From contig JAEDJT010000004.1 of assembly GCA_016296185.1 (NCBI GenBank), positions 1-60,990 of the forward strand: a DNA stretch of 60,990 nucleotides, in the 5' to 3' direction. Made by a program: the position numbers and the translations under genes. Positions 1-6,326 of this stretch are shown one piece after another. The first letter of the stretch is position 1; every line of letters begins with the position of its first letter. This DNA comes from Bacilli bacterium. GTDB lineage: Bacteria > Bacillota_I > Bacilli_A > RF39 > UBA660. The notes below the pieces were generated by a model that was not told the DNA's origin, did not search any database, and saw nothing but the letters and a program-made list of their open reading frames with translations.

Positions 1-111
1 GTTTTTTTACTAATGGGTTTAACTTATATAAATATTTAATTGAATTTATATTTAGTTTTATTATTTATATTATATATATGCTTTATTGCATAAAATTTAT
101 TAGGTGATATT

Positions 112-618
112 ATGAAATGGCTATCTAGATTATTACTAAGTGTTATTTTTCTATTAATATGTTTAATATGTTTTAATTATAGCGATAATTTTAAACATAT
201 TTTTAATAATAAAGTATTTAATAATGATATAAAATTTAGTGATTATAGGAATGTATTTAATGTTTTTATGGGGAAAAAAGATAAAGAGATTACTACATTT
301 AACGAATATTTAAATTATATATCTAAAGAAAAGATTGATGATTATTATAGATTAGATCTTGGTGATACTCAATTTGTTAATGTTTTGAAGCCTGGTATTA
401 TTGTATTTATTGGTGATAAAGACAATATGAAAAATGTAGTTATAGTTCAAGGTAATGATGGAATTGATTTATGGTATGGTAATGTTACTAATTTAAATTA
501 TAGTTTATATGATTATGTTAGTTGTGGTGATATTTTAGGCGATACTATTGATAATAATTTATATTTAAAAATTTTGAGTAATGGAAGAATGTTAACTTAT
601 GAAGAATATATTAAATAA
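112..618 (+). CDS. spoIVFA: SpoIVFA-like membrane protein (degenerate M23 fold)
   Basis: 168 aa with an N-terminal membrane segment (about residues 5-22) and a C-terminal part resembling the inactive LytM/M23 domain of SpoIVFA: a 'KPGIIVFIGDKDN' strand, 'IDLWYGNV', then 'YVSCGDILG'. The metal-binding His residues of active M23 peptidases are absent. In Bacillus, SpoIVFA anchors and restrains the intramembrane protease SpoIVFB in the outer forespore membrane, so that pro-sigmaK is cleaved only on signal. The next gene is an M50 protease that starts inside this ORF, and rplU follows, as in Bacillus. The ATG has an AGGTGA ribosome site. The family is mainly supported by gene order plus these motifs. 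Whether this organism sporulates cannot be told from the gene alone. Confidence 0.72.
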   Translation: MKWLSRLLLSVIFLLICLICFNYSDNFKHIFNNKVFNNDIKFSDYRNVFNVFMGKKDKEITTFNEYLNYISKEKIDDYYRLDLGDTQFVNVLKPGIIVFIGDKDNMKNVVIVQGNDGIDLWYGNVTNLNYSLYDYVSCGDILGDTIDNNLYLKILSNGRMLTYEEYIK

Positions 619-1354
619 ATTTAAAATTAATGAGTTTACTTATATTCTTTTTTTATTTGCTTTATTATCTGGTTATTTTAAAGAATTATTAATTGTTTTT
701 GTTATCGTTGTTTTTCATGAATTAGGACATGTTGTTTTCTTTTCTTTTTTTAAAATTAAAATAAATAAAGTTGTTATATATCCTTTTGGCGGTATTACTT
801 ATATTGATTCCAAAATTCATGAAAGAATATATAAAATGATTATATGTAGTCTTGGAGGAATAATATTTCAGATTATATTATATTTTGTTTTTAATTATTT
901 GTTTAATATTGGTGCTATTAGTTTTTATACATTTAATCTGTTTTTATATTTTAATTATTATATATTTATATTTAATTTATTACCGATTATACCTTTAGAT
1001 GGTAGCAAAATATTATTATATTCATTATGTTCTTTTATTAGTTTTTACAACAGTTATAGATTGTATATGTTGTTTAGTTTTATATTTATTTTATTATTTA
1101 TATATTTGAATTTTATTTTTAAATTTAATAATTATTTTATTATAGGATTATTATTTGTGTATTTATTTAAGACGGTTAAAAATTTTAAATATGTTTTGAA
1201 TCTATTTTTTATTGAAAGATTTATGTATGATCATTATTATGATGATATTTGTTATGTTGATGACTATAAATATTTAAAATTGAATAAGTTTTATTATATA
1301 AATTATTTATCTGAAAAGACTTATTTTAGAAATATGTTTAAATACTGGTTTTAA
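599..1354 (+). CDS. spoIVFB: SpoIVFB-like M50 site-2 intramembrane metalloprotease
   Basis: 251 aa, polytopic and very rich in Phe, Ile and Tyr. It has the zinc motif HELGH (about residues 40-44) in a membrane helix and the second site-2 protease motif 'NLLPIIPLDG' (about residues 122-131), which supplies the third metal ligand Asp. 'PFGG' after the first motif is also typical. The family cleaves membrane-embedded substrates; SpoIVFB releases sigmaK from its pro-form in the mother cell. It overlaps the SpoIVFA-like ORF by 20 bases, indicating translational coupling, and ends just before the L21 promoter. The catalytic residues are intact, so this is not an obvious pseudogene. The exact substrate is inferred. 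Confidence 0.8.
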   Translation: MKNILNKFKINEFTYILFLFALLSGYFKELLIVFVIVVFHELGHVVFFSFFKIKINKVVIYPFGGITYIDSKIHERIYKMIICSLGGIIFQIILYFVFNYLFNIGAISFYTFNLFLYFNYYIFIFNLLPIIPLDGSKILLYSLCSFISFYNSYRLYMLFSFIFILLFIYLNFIFKFNNYFIIGLLFVYLFKTVKNFKYVLNLFFIERFMYDHYYDDICYVDDYKYLKLNKFYYINYLSEKTYFRNMFKYWF

Positions 1355-1383
1355 TTGACTTCTTGTATGTTTTTTGCTATAAT
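1355..1383 (+). promoter_or_regulatory. Consensus sigmaA-type promoter of rplU operon
   Basis: TTGACT (1355-1360), a 17-base spacer, then TATAAT (1378-1383). It starts immediately after the stop codon of the SpoIVFB-like gene, so ribosomal protein expression is independent of the upstream pair. Confidence 0.88.
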
Positions 1384-1387
1384 CTTA

Positions 1388-1485
1388 CTTGTTTGAAGAG
1401 GCTTTCTTCAAAACCGCACTAAAAAGGTTTTATTTAAGTACTTTGTGTCACCTTAAGGGCGCGTCTTAAAAATAATAAGGAGGTA
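1388..1485 (+). ncRNA. L21 leader (ribosomal protein autoregulatory 5' UTR)
   Basis: About 100 bases between promoter and rplU. They contain a hairpin formed by TTTGAAGA and TCTTCAAA, a second by AAACC and GGTTT, and a 3' block GTGTCACC...GGCGCGTCTTAA just before the AGGAGG site. This arrangement resembles the Firmicutes L21 leader, which precedes rplU-prp-rpmA and is thought to mediate feedback by a ribosomal protein. Recognised by position and block pattern, not by a covariance search. Confidence 0.75.
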
Positions 1486-1490
1486 AGAAG

Positions 1491-1793
1491 ATGAAAGCTA
1501 TATTTGTTACTGGTGGAAAACAATATTATGTTTCTGAAGGTGAAACTATTTATGTTGAAAAATTAGATGCTGAAGTAGGTAAAGAAATTACTTTTGATCA
1601 AGTTTTATATGTAGATGGTGTTGCTGGTACTCCAGTAGTTGACGGTGCAAAAGTTGTTTGTTCAGTTGATAAACAAGGTAAAAATAAAAAGATTAGAATT
1701 TTTACTTACAAGAACAAAACTAAAACATCTAGAAAGACTAAAGGACATAGACAACCATATACTAAATTAACTGTTAAGAAAATTACTAAATAA
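1491..1793 (+). CDS. rplU: 50S ribosomal protein L21
   Basis: 100 aa, the normal length. It opens 'MKAIFVTGGKQYYVSEGE' and carries the basic C-terminal RNA-binding stretch 'KTKTSRKTKGHRQPYTKL'. L21 binds 23S rRNA in the large subunit. The start is preceded by AAGGAGG seven bases upstream. It is first in an operon with prp and rpmA, under the L21 leader. Confidence 0.97.
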   Translation: MKAIFVTGGKQYYVSEGETIYVEKLDAEVGKEITFDQVLYVDGVAGTPVVDGAKVVCSVDKQGKNKKIRIFTYKNKTKTSRKTKGHRQPYTKLTVKKITK

Positions 1794-1795
1794 TT

Positions 1796-2104
1796 ATGAT
1801 TAAAGTTAAAGTTAAAAGACAAAATGAAAATGTCTATGAGATTGATATAAAAGGTCATGCAGATTATGATGATTATGGTAAAGATATTGTTTGTGCTTCA
1901 GTTAGTACAATGGCAATAACTACTGTAAACGGAATTAATGTGTTAGACGAATCAATCGAGTTTGAAGAAAACTCTGGTTCATTAATTATCAGAGTTATTA
2001 AGGAAACTGATATCAATCAAAAGTTATTAAATAACATGATTGATGAATTAAGTGAATTGGTTAGTCAGTATCCTAAAAATATTGAGATTAGAAATGAGGA
2101 TTAG
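1796..2104 (+). CDS. prp: Ribosomal-processing cysteine protease Prp
   Basis: 102 aa. The catalytic His and Cys of the Prp family lie in 'GHADYDDYGKDIVCASVS' (His about 21, Cys about 33). In Bacillota, Prp removes the N-terminal extension of L27, which would otherwise block the peptidyl-transferase region. It sits between rplU and rpmA, the diagnostic position, two bases after rplU with only a weak ribosome site, so it is probably translationally coupled. The L27 encoded next carries the matching cleavable extension. Confidence 0.93.
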   Translation: MIKVKVKRQNENVYEIDIKGHADYDDYGKDIVCASVSTMAITTVNGINVLDESIEFEENSGSLIIRVIKETDINQKLLNNMIDELSELVSQYPKNIEIRNED

Positions 2105-2107
2105 AAT

Positions 2108-2392
2108 ATGTTAAGATTAAGTTTAAATATCCAATTATTCGCTCACGTTAAAGCTCAAGGTTCTACTCAAAATGGTAGAGATTCTAGAGGTCGTAGATTA
2201 GGTGCTAAAGCAGCTGACGGACAAATCGTTTCTGCTGGTAGTATTTTATACCGTCAAAGAGGAACTAAGATTTATCCTGGCGTTAACGTTGGAATGGGTA
2301 AAGATCACACTTTATTCGCTACTATAACTGGCGTAGTTAAATACGAAAGATTAGGTAGAGATAAGAAAAAAGTTAGTGTTTACGAAGCTTAG
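2108..2392 (+). CDS. rpmA: 50S ribosomal protein L27 with cleavable N-terminal extension
   Basis: 94 aa. The mature region 'HVKAQGSTQNGRDSRGRR' follows the extension 'MLRLSLNIQLF', which matches the Prp recognition pattern ending in a hydrophobic-Phe step. Cleavage after Phe11 would leave an N-terminal Ala. L27 reaches toward the peptidyl-transferase centre. The ribosome site GAGG overlaps the end of prp. A factor-independent terminator follows directly, so the rplU-prp-rpmA transcript ends here. Confidence 0.96.
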   Translation: MLRLSLNIQLFAHVKAQGSTQNGRDSRGRRLGAKAADGQIVSAGSILYRQRGTKIYPGVNVGMGKDHTLFATITGVVKYERLGRDKKKVSVYEA

Positions 2393-2400
2393 TGAAAAGG

Positions 2401-2427
2401 AGAATAGTTAATCTATTCTTTTTTTAT
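2401..2427 (+). terminator. Terminator of rplU-prp-rpmA
   Basis: AGAATAG (2401-2407), a five-base loop, CTATTCT (2413-2419), then a T run. The perfect 7-bp stem separates rpmA from obgE. Confidence 0.85.
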
Positions 2428-2465
2428 TTATTTAATGACATAAACTTTATCAAAATTAATGTTTA

Positions 2466-2474
2466 TGCTATAAT
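2466..2474 (+). promoter_or_regulatory. Extended -10 promoter of obgE
   Basis: TGCTATAAT (2466-2474): a perfect -10 with TG one base upstream. No good -35 is present at 17 bases. It lies between the rpmA terminator and the obgE ribosome site AAAGGAG. Confidence 0.65.
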
Positions 2475-2502
2475 ACGTTTAGAAAAAAAGGAGTTGATCT
2501 TT

Positions 2503-3780
2503 ATGTTTGTAGATGAATGTATAATTAAAGTTATCGCTGGTAAAGGCGGAGATGGATGTACTTCATTTAGAAGAGAAAAATATATACCATTTGGTGGGCC
2601 TAATGGTGGTAACGGTGGTAAAGGTGCAGATATTGTATTTACAGTTGATAAAGGTCTCAAAACTTTGGTTGATTTAAAATATAGAAAACAAATAAAAGGT
2701 GATAAGGGTGTTAATGGAAAAGGTAGCGATATGCATGGTGCTAAAGCTCCTGATGTTATAGTTAAAGTTCCAGAAGGTACTACTCTTATCGATCAAGATA
2801 CTGGTTTAATTATTTGTGATTTAGTTCATGAAGGAGATAAATTTATTGTTTGCCATGGCGGTAGAGGAGGTAGAGGCAATAAAGCCTTTGCTACTCAACA
2901 AGTACCTGCTCCTAAAATGAGTGAATTTGGTGAACCTGGGGAAGAAAGAATTGTTAAATGTGAATTAAAGGTTTTAGCTGATGTTGGATTAGTTGGTATG
3001 CCTTCAGTTGGCAAGAGCACTATTCTTTCATTAATTAGTGCTGCTAGTCCTAAAATTGCTGCTTATCACTTCACTACTTTAACTCCTAATTTAGGTGTAG
3101 TTAAATTAAAAGATCAAAGATCATTTGTTATGGCAGACTTACCTGGTTTAATTGAAGGTGCTGCTGAAGGTGCTGGTTTAGGTGAAAGATTCTTAAAGCA
3201 TGCAATGAGAACTAAAATTATTGGTCATGTTATAGATATGGGTGCTTTTGAAGGAAGAAATCCAATTGATGATTATAAAGCTATTAGAAAAGAAATTGAA
3301 AGTTATAATGATAATTTAGCTAATAAGTTAGAAATTATTATTGCTAATAAAATGGATTTACCTGATGCTCAAGATAATCTAAAGAAATTTAAAAAGGAAT
3401 TCCCTGGTAAAGAAGTTATTGAAATATCTGCAATGAATCAAACTGGAATTGACGAAATGATTACTAAGTTAGCTGATTTATTAGATAAAGTAGAAGAGAC
3501 ACCTATTTATAAAGCAGAAGAACAAGAAAGCCATGTTTTATTTAAATTTAAAGAAGAAAAACCTTATACTATTACTCGTAAAGATAATGGAGCTTGGGTT
3601 ATTCATGGTGAAGAAATTGAAAAATTATTAAAAATGACTAAATTCTATGAAGATGATTCAACTGCTAGATTTGCTCGTAAATTACGTGGTATGGGTGTTG
3701 ATGATGAACTTGAAAAAATGGGCGCTAAACCTGGTGATGATGTTGAAATTTTAGATTTTGTATTTACATTTAAAGAATAA
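2503..3780 (+). CDS. obgE: GTPase Obg/CgtA
   Basis: 425 aa from the ATG at 2503; longer in-frame upstream reading is untranslated leader because promoter and AAAGGAG lie inside it. The N-terminal glycine-rich Obg fold holds 'GGPNGGNGGKG'. The G domain shows G1 'GMPSVGKST', G3 'DLPGLIEGA' and G4 'NKMD'. A C-terminal OCT domain follows ('GVDDELEKMGAKPGDDV'). Obg acts in late 50S assembly and stress control, and in Bacillus is needed for sporulation onset. In Bacillus spo0B lies between rpmA and obg; here it is absent. Confidence 0.96.
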   Translation: MFVDECIIKVIAGKGGDGCTSFRREKYIPFGGPNGGNGGKGADIVFTVDKGLKTLVDLKYRKQIKGDKGVNGKGSDMHGAKAPDVIVKVPEGTTLIDQDTGLIICDLVHEGDKFIVCHGGRGGRGNKAFATQQVPAPKMSEFGEPGEERIVKCELKVLADVGLVGMPSVGKSTILSLISAASPKIAAYHFTTLTPNLGVVKLKDQRSFVMADLPGLIEGAAEGAGLGERFLKHAMRTKIIGHVIDMGAFEGRNPIDDYKAIRKEIESYNDNLANKLEIIIANKMDLPDAQDNLKKFKKEFPGKEVIEISAMNQTGIDEMITKLADLLDKVEETPIYKAEEQESHVLFKFKEEKPYTITRKDNGAWVIHGEEIEKLLKMTKFYEDDSTARFARKLRGMGVDDELEKMGAKPGDDVEILDFVFTFKE

Positions 3781-3805
3781 GAAAATAATCTTATTCTTTT
3801 TTTAT
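3773..3805 (+). terminator. Terminator of obgE
   Basis: AAGAATAAG (3773-3781) pairs with CTTATTCTT (3790-3798), followed by a T-rich tail. The left arm overlaps the obgE stop codon. Confidence 0.85.
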
Positions 3806-3809
3806 TGAA

Positions 3810-3940
3810 CCACCCTATTATCTTAGGAAGTAGGGGAGAATGGTATTCTATGAGATGTATAAGTTATCATCTTTTTATTTCTCGTCTCCATTTTTAAATT
3901 TAACCCCTCTACTTTGTTTTTTTTAATAGGAGAGGAGTGG
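3810..3940. other. Nested complementary arms: candidate structured RNA
   Basis: Several nested complementary pairs were read by eye. CCAC (3810-3813) pairs with GTGG (3937-3940). CCTATTA (3814-3820) pairs with TAATAGG (3924-3930). AGTAGGGG (3829-3836) pairs with CCCC (3904-3907) plus CTACT (3909-3913) around one bulged base. AATGG (3839-3843) pairs with CCATT (3888-3892). AGATG (about 3853-3857) pairs with CATCT (about 3868-3872). A run of eight T follows the inner stem (about 3917-3924). The nesting suggests a folded RNA or a large inverted repeat. No known family was recognised and the strand is unknown. Confidence 0.45.
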
Positions 3941-4002
3941 AATGAATATATTATTTTTTATATTATATTATTATATTAATTATATATAATTTTTAGATTA
4001 TA

Positions 4003-4040
4003 AAGCCCCCTATTTTAATTTAAATTTCAGAAGGGGACTT
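4003..4040. other. Hairpin before the tandem repeat array
   Basis: AAGCCCCCT (4003-4011) pairs with AGGGGACTT (4032-4040) with one mismatch and a 20-base AT loop. The right arm is part of the 20-bp direct repeat that recurs at 4500-4519. Confidence 0.45.
4021..4040. repeat. 20-bp direct repeat, left copy
   Basis: This 20-mer ends in AAGGGGACTT and recurs at 4500-4519 with 18 of 20 bases identical, 479 bp away. The two copies bracket the tandem array. Confidence 0.6.
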
Positions 4041-4100
4041 GTTATAAAAAATGATCTTTTTTAATTGATTAAATTTGGAATCGAATCTTCGAATTTCCTT

Positions 4101-4418
4101 GAGATGATTAACTTATTGACTTTTTAATTCTCGATGCCGATTCTGATTTTGAAGTAAAATCCATGAGCTGATATGTTGTCCATATTTTGATATTTCGATG
4201 CCGATTTTATTTTATTGTTGTTTCCTTAAAGTGATATGTTGTTCATCTTTTTACATTTCGATTCCAGTTCTAAAATTGATTTAATTCTATGAAGTGATAT
4301 GTTAATCAGTTTTTTAATTCTCAATGCCTATTTCTATAATTTGATGATTTCTGTGAGATGATATGTTGTTCATTTATTTGTATTTCGATGCCAATTTTAT
4401 TTTTGTGATTAATTATTA
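4101..4418. repeat. Five degenerate 63-64 bp tandem repeats
   Basis: The block TGATATGTTGTTCAT, or a variant, begins at 4105 (most diverged), 4169, 4232, 4295 and 4359, a spacing of 64, 63, 63 and 64. Each is followed about 12 variable bases later by a second block, TTTCGATGCCGATT or a variant, then about 20 variable T-rich bases. The period is not a multiple of three, so this is not a protein repeat. It is close to six turns of B-DNA, so the blocks would lie on one face of the helix. This part of the 0.9-kb region (3806-4712) has no coding capacity that I can support. Confidence 0.75.
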
Positions 4419-4499
4419 ATTATATTATAAAATAAATTAGAATTAATTTATGTAATTAAAAATAATTTTTGAATTTATTAAAATATTTTTATTTTTTAG

Positions 4500-4519
4500 T
4501 AAATTTAAAAAGGGGACTT
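4500..4519. repeat. 20-bp direct repeat, right copy
   Basis: Second copy of the repeat at 4021-4040, differing at two positions. The bases from here to the small ORF at 4713 are almost pure A/T with no recognised element. Confidence 0.6.
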
Positions 4520-4712
4520 TTAAATATAAATTTAGTAGATTGTAATTTTATTTATATATATTATTATATTATTATTTATATATCTTACTTCGTATAATAT
4601 ATATTATGTAAACCACTAGTAAGAAACTAATATAATAATGTATGTTATATGAGGCATTTATTTCCATTATATATATTGTTATTATTACTCATACTATTAT
4701 CAGGAGGTATTT

Positions 4713-4808
4713 ATGAGCAAAGCAAAAAAGAATTATTGTAGAAACTCTTCTAATAATAAGAAACAAGTTTCTAATATGTCTGGATCTAACGTATCTAATT
4801 GCAAATAA
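4713..4808 (+). CDS. 31-aa basic, Cys-containing small protein (unknown)
   Basis: ATG at 4713 follows a strong CAGGAGG site by four to five bases. The 31 codons end at TAA 4806-4808, directly followed by a terminator. The product begins MSKAKKNYCRNSSNNKKQ. It is Lys, Asn and Ser rich, with Cys at 9 and 30 and no membrane segment. Size and composition recall minor small acid-soluble spore proteins, but I cannot assign it to a named family. The ribosome site and terminator argue that it is expressed. No convincing promoter was found in the A/T-rich upstream sequence. Confidence 0.55.
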   Translation: MSKAKKNYCRNSSNNKKQVSNMSGSNVSNCK

Positions 4809-4809
4809 A

Positions 4810-4835
4810 AAAAGAGATTTTATATCTCTTTTTAA
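4810..4835. terminator. Bidirectional terminator
   Basis: AAAAGAGAT (4810-4818) and ATCTCTTTT (4824-4832) around TTTAT. It has A-rich and T-rich flanks on both sides, so it serves both the 31-aa ORF and the leftward xerD transcript. Confidence 0.8.
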
Positions 4836-5296
4836 TTTGTATTTTTTATTAAATCTAATCCATTTATTTTTCTAGTTATTTCTTCATCTATATTATTATA
4901 ATTGTTATCTTGCAATAATATATACCCTCTTTTTGATTTAACTTCATGTAATTTTTTTATTTGTTCATTGTATCTTTTGAATTCTTCTATTTCTATATCA
5001 CAATCTATTTTATTATCTATATCACATGTATATAAATTATCTATTAGAAGCATTCTCTCCCCTACTTCTTTATATACTAAATTATTTATTTCTGCTCTTT
5101 CTTTTTTATCATAATAGAAGCTGTCTAATAGTTTTTTTATTTCTTCTAGTTCATTTATATTATCTTTAGATAAATATTCGTTTATTGAGCTTGTAATGAT
5201 GTTAGAATAGTCTTTGTTTCTTCTTCCAATTATTGTTATAAGTAACCCTACTCCTATTATTAGTAATACTAATGCTATTATTCTAATTTTCTTCAT
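4832..5296 (-). CDS. Membrane-anchored hypothetical protein
   Basis: 154 aa. One N-terminal transmembrane helix (residues about 4-23) is followed by a short basic turn (GRRN) and a long hydrophilic, mainly helical, probably extracytoplasmic part rich in Glu, Lys and Ile. Two Cys lie close together at about residues 94 and 100 ('YTCDIDNKIDCDIE'). No family recognised. It overlaps the end of xerD by 14 bases, and its GGAG site lies within xerD, so it is co-translated with xerD as the last gene of that operon. Confidence 0.75.
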   Translation of the reverse strand: MKKIRIIALVLLIIGVGLLITIIGRRNKDYSNIITSSINEYLSKDNINELEEIKKLLDSFYYDKKERAEINNLVYKEVGERMLLIDNLYTCDIDNKIDCDIEIEEFKRYNEQIKKLHEVKSKRGYILLQDNNYNNIDEEITRKINGLDLIKNTN

Positions 5297-6176
5297 AGTT
5301 TTCTCCTATTTTATTCCTTGGATGATTTTGATAATCTTCTTTTAGTTTTTCATTTACTAAATGAGCATATATTTGTGTTGTACTTATATCTTCGTGTCCT
5401 AATAATTCTTGTATTATTCTTAGATCTGCTCCGTGTTTTAATAAATGAGTAGCAAATGAATGCCTTAATACGTGTGGGCTTACATTTTTTTCTATTCCAC
5501 ATTTGTTACATTCTTGTTTTATTATTTTAAAGAATCCTTGTCTTGTTATATTTGTTCCTGCATTTGATATAAATAAATAATCTGAAATTTTATCTTTTAA
5601 TATGGTATTTCTATATTGATTTATATATATTTCTAAATATTTTATTGATATATCTGATAATGGTACTATTCTTTCTTTTTTACCTTTACCAAATACTCTT
5701 ATAAAACAGTTATTTATATCTATATCTGTTAGTTTTAGATTTATTAATTCTGTTATACGCAATCCAGTACCATATAATATTTCTAACATTGCTTTGTTTC
5801 TATAATTGAATGGTGTTATTAATCTTACATCTAATAGTTTATTTACTTCTTCTTCAGTTAGAAAGTTGGGTAATTTTTTAGGTAGTTTAGGACTTGCTAT
5901 ATTAGTACATGGATTTTCTTCAATTATTTTTTCGTCTAATAAAAAATTATATAGTGAATTTATTACTGTAATATGATGTGCTATGCTTCTTGTATTTAGT
6001 TCTTGAATAGAATCTAAATATTTTTGTATATCTTTATATTCTAGATTTTTTATATTATTATTGAAAAATGTTTCAAAATCTTTTAAATCATTGCTGTAAC
6101 TTGCTATAGTATTATCACTTAGTTTTCTTTCATATTTTAAATAATCTATATATTTATTTATTAATTCGTTTTCCAT
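5283..6176 (-). CDS. xerD: Tyrosine recombinase XerD/XerC family
   Basis: 297 aa, the Xer length. An N-terminal SAM-like core-binding domain (about 1-90) precedes the catalytic domain. It shows 'GTGLRITEL' (first catalytic Arg), 'GKGKKERIVPL' (Lys), 'HVLRHSFATHLL' (His-x-x-Arg) and 'LLGHEDISTTQIYAH' (His and nucleophilic Tyr). Xer recombinases resolve chromosome dimers at dif with FtsK. A GGGTGG site precedes the ATG. The sequence looks more XerD- than XerC-like, but the second paralogue is not in the window, so the letter is tentative. It is the third gene of a leftward operon of envelope unknowns. Confidence 0.9.
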   Translation of the reverse strand: MENELINKYIDYLKYERKLSDNTIASYSNDLKDFETFFNNNIKNLEYKDIQKYLDSIQELNTRSIAHHITVINSLYNFLLDEKIIEENPCTNIASPKLPKKLPNFLTEEEVNKLLDVRLITPFNYRNKAMLEILYGTGLRITELINLKLTDIDINNCFIRVFGKGKKERIVPLSDISIKYLEIYINQYRNTILKDKISDYLFISNAGTNITRQGFFKIIKQECNKCGIEKNVSPHVLRHSFATHLLKHGADLRIIQELLGHEDISTTQIYAHLVNEKLKEDYQNHPRNKIGENYEEN

Positions 6177-6188
6177 GTAACCACCCTA

Positions 6189-6326
6189 CTACATTTTAAA
6201 TTCTGTTTGTTTTACTATTTTATTTAATATTTTTATTGTGTTAGCTAATATTTGATCTACTTCAAAATAATTACCGTTATCTTTAATTAATATATTATAA
6301 GTGTCTTTATCTATATATATTAGCAA
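6189..6326 (-). CDS. 45-aa hypothetical protein, TTG start
   Basis: Short ORF between the preceding lipoprotein-like gene and xerD. The TTG at 6326-6324 lies seven bases after AGGAG, which is inside the end of the upstream gene. The ATG nearby is in another frame and stops after eight codons. The product begins MLIYIDKDTYNILIKDNGNY and has an amphipathic C-terminal helix. It ends in tandem TAG codons, the second of which overlaps the xerD ribosome site. Size and packing suggest a real, translationally coupled small gene. Function unknown. Confidence 0.5.
   Translation of the reverse strand: MLIYIDKDTYNILIKDNGNYFEVDQILANTIKILNKIVKQTEFKM

Noticed and set aside
1..111. Promoter or upstream gene end at the left edge
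   Set aside because: The sequence is A/T-rich with no convincing -35/-10 pair and no coding frame that can be supported within 111 bases.
2392..2502. Longer N-terminus for Obg
   Set aside because: The extension contains the rpmA terminator, the obgE -10 and the AAAGGAG site; the conserved Obg N-terminus begins at 2503.
4101..4418. CRISPR array
   Set aside because: Repeats are degenerate, have two conserved blocks per unit, and the variable parts are similar T-rich sequence rather than unique spacers. No cas gene is nearby.
4101..4418. Repeat protein on either strand
   Set aside because: The 63-64 bp period shifts the frame, and stops occur in all frames.
4690..4700. CATACTA upstream of the 31-codon ORF resembling a sigmaF/sigmaG -10 element
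   Set aside because: The start site it implies would fall within the AGGAGG site, leaving no usable ribosome site, and no matching -35 lies at the right distance.
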